From Notolepis coatsorum (taxonomy: Eukaryota > Chordata > Actinopteri > Aulopiformes > Paralepididae), in the NCBI GenBank assembly GCA_963971535.1, contig OZ020589.1:53151509-53215508 (forward strand): 64,000 nucleotides of DNA. Direction: 5' to 3'. This document shows, piece by piece, positions 62,261 to 64,000 of this stretch; the first letter of the stretch is position 1; every line of letters begins with the position of its first letter. A program made the translations under genes and the position numbers. The notes under the pieces are model-generated. The model did not search any database, had not been told where the DNA came from, and saw nothing but the letters and a program-made list of their open reading frames with translations.

Positions 62261-64000
62261 GACTATAAACAGAACAGGGCGTGGGTTAGGGTTAACTGGG
62301 GACTATAAACAGAACAGGGCGTGGGTTAGGGTTAACTGGGGACTATAAACAGAACAGGGCGTGGGTTAACTGGGGACTATAAACAGAACAGGGCGTGGGT
62401 TAGGGTTAACTGGGGACTATAAACAGAACAGGGCGTGGGTTAACTGGGGACTATAAACAGAACAGGGCGTGGGTTAGGGTTAACTGGGGACTATAAACGG
62501 AACAGGGCGTGTGTTAGGGTTAACTGGGGACTATAAACAGAACAGGGCGTGGGTTAACTGGGGACTATAAACGGAACAGGGCGTGGGTTAGGGTTAACTG
62601 GGGACTATAAACGGAACAGGGCGTGGGTTAGGGTTAACTGGGGACTATAAACGGAACAGGGCGTGTGTTAGGGTTAACTGGGGACTATAAACAGAACAGG
62701 GCGTGGGTTAACTGGGGACTATAAACGGAACAGGGCGTGGGTTAGGGTTAACTGGGGACTATAAACGGAACAGGGCGTGGGTTAGGGTTAACTGGGGACT
62801 ATAAACGGAACAGGGCGTGGGTTAGGGTTAACTGGGGACTATAAACAGAACAGGGCGTGGGTTAGGGTTAACTGGGGACTATAAACAGAACAGGGCGTGG
62901 GTTAGGGTTAACTGGGGACTATAAACAGAACAGGGCGTGGGTTAGGGTTAACTGGGGACTATAAACAGAACAGGGCGTGGGTTAGGGTTAACTGGGGACT
63001 ATAAACAGAACAGGGCGTGGGTTAGGGTTAACTGGGGACTATAAACAGAACAGGGCGTGGGTTAACTGGGGACTATAAACAGAACCGGGTTAGGGTTAAC
63101 TGGGGACTATAAACAGAATAGGGCGTGGGTTAGGGTTAACTGGGGACTATAAACAGAACCGGGTTAGGGTTAACTGGGGACTATAAACAGAACAGGGCGT
63201 GGGTTAGGGTTAACTGGGGACTATAAACAGAACAGGGCGTGGGTTAACTGGGGACTATAAACAGAACAGGGCGTGGGTTAGGGTTAACTGGGGACTATAA
63301 ACAGAACAGGGCGTGGGTTAACTGGGGACTATAAACAGAACAGGGCGTGGGTTAGGGTTAACTGGGGACTATAAACAGAACAGGGCGTGGGTTAACTGGG
63401 GACTATAAACAGAACAGGGCGTGGGTTAACTGGGGACTATAAACAGAACAGGGTTGGGGTTAACTGGGGACTATAAACAGAACAGGGTGTGGGTTAGGGT
63501 TAACTGGGGACTATAAACAGAACAGGGCGTGGGTTAACTGGGGACTATAAACAGAACAGGGCGTGGGTTAGGGTTAACTGGGGACTATAAACAGAACAGG
63601 GCGTGGGTTAACTGGGGACTATAAACGGAACAGGGCGTGGGTTAACTGGGGACTATAAACAGAACAGGGCGTGGGTTAACTGGGGACTATAAACAGAACA
63701 GGGCGTGGGTTAGGGTTAACTGGGGACTATAAACAGAACAGGGCGTGGGTTAGGGTTAACTGGGGACTATAAACAGAACAGGGCGTGGGTTTACTGGGGA
63801 CTATAAACGGAACAGGGCGTGGGTTAGGGTTAACTGGGGACTATAAACAGAACAGGGCGTGGGTTAGGGTTAACTGGGGACTATAAACAGAACAGGGCGT
63901 GGGTTAGGGTTAACTGGGGACTATAAACAGAACAGGGCGTGGGTTAGGGTTAACTGGGGACTATAAACAGAACAGGGCGTGGGTTAGGGTTAACTGGGGA
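62261..64000. repeat. 34/40-bp minisatellite with telomere-like GGGTTAGGGTTA, runs off the window
   Basis: The unit reads TAACTGGGGACTATAAACAG, AACAGGGCGTGGG, TTAGGGT. The 40-bp form carries GGGTTAGGGTTA and the 34-bp form only GGGTTAA. More than 40 copies are present, with A/G variation at AAACAGAAC versus AAACGGAAC. The array is still perfect at 64000, so its full length is unknown. Confidence 0.96.

Overview
The window is teleost fish nuclear DNA. It has spliced vertebrate genes with GT/AG introns. It also carries fish-type repeats: L2 and CR1/Rex-like LINEs, tRNA-derived SINEs, hAT elements, TTAA-type elements, BEL/Pao and Ty1/copia elements, and many minisatellites. I cannot name the species. 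Only two cellular genes are recognisable, and both run off the window. PGPEP1 (pyroglutamyl-peptidase I) is on the minus strand, with coding exons 1-3 at 36870-36903, 11558-11610 and 9088-9204. LSM4 (U6 snRNA-associated Sm-like protein) is on the plus strand, with coding exons 1-4 at 46209-46211, 50345-50386, 51937-52035 and 58360-58543. They lie head to head about 9.3 kb apart. From general knowledge the two genes are also adjacent and divergent in human (19p13.11), so this is conserved microsynteny.

The most unusual feature is at PGPEP1 exon 2. The exon's 3' part plus its 5' splice site has been amplified into an array (10797-11610) carrying 17 consensus donor sites (CAG|GTAAG) behind one acceptor. 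The first four donors are spaced exactly 42 nt apart and stay in frame. The gene could therefore make proteins with 0-3 extra copies of a 14-residue segment.

Layout: 174-1494 is a solo BEL-type LTR; 1605-3775 is an L2 LINE with its microsatellite tail; 3808-4617 is a hAT MITE. 5439-8794 is a composite hAT element holding nested palindromic TTAA elements and a second hAT element. 9088-11610 holds PGPEP1 exons 3 and 2, with a SINE and two minisatellites. PGPEP1 intron 1 (11611-36869) is swollen by a poly-G minisatellite split by a Ty1/copia element (13507-35685). Inside the copia element are a hAT MITE (17178-17804) and a BEL element (18348-35020). That BEL element is itself interrupted by a TTAA element and by a second, structurally intact BEL element (27112-34971). 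Exact target-site duplications let the insertion order be read.

36904-46208 is intergenic. It holds a 47-bp minisatellite, LINE fragments, a SINE, a TTAA inverted-repeat element with THAP-domain remnants in both arms, and a palindrome abutting the LSM4 promoter. LSM4 introns hold deleted LINE copies, a perfect 124-nt hairpin, a TTAA element split by a 3.3-kb hAT element with transposase remnants, and a 53-bp minisatellite. 58544-64000 holds the start of LSM4 intron 4, a LINE 3' end, a third TTAA element, a 41-bp minisatellite and a long array containing GGGTTAGGGTTA that runs off the end.
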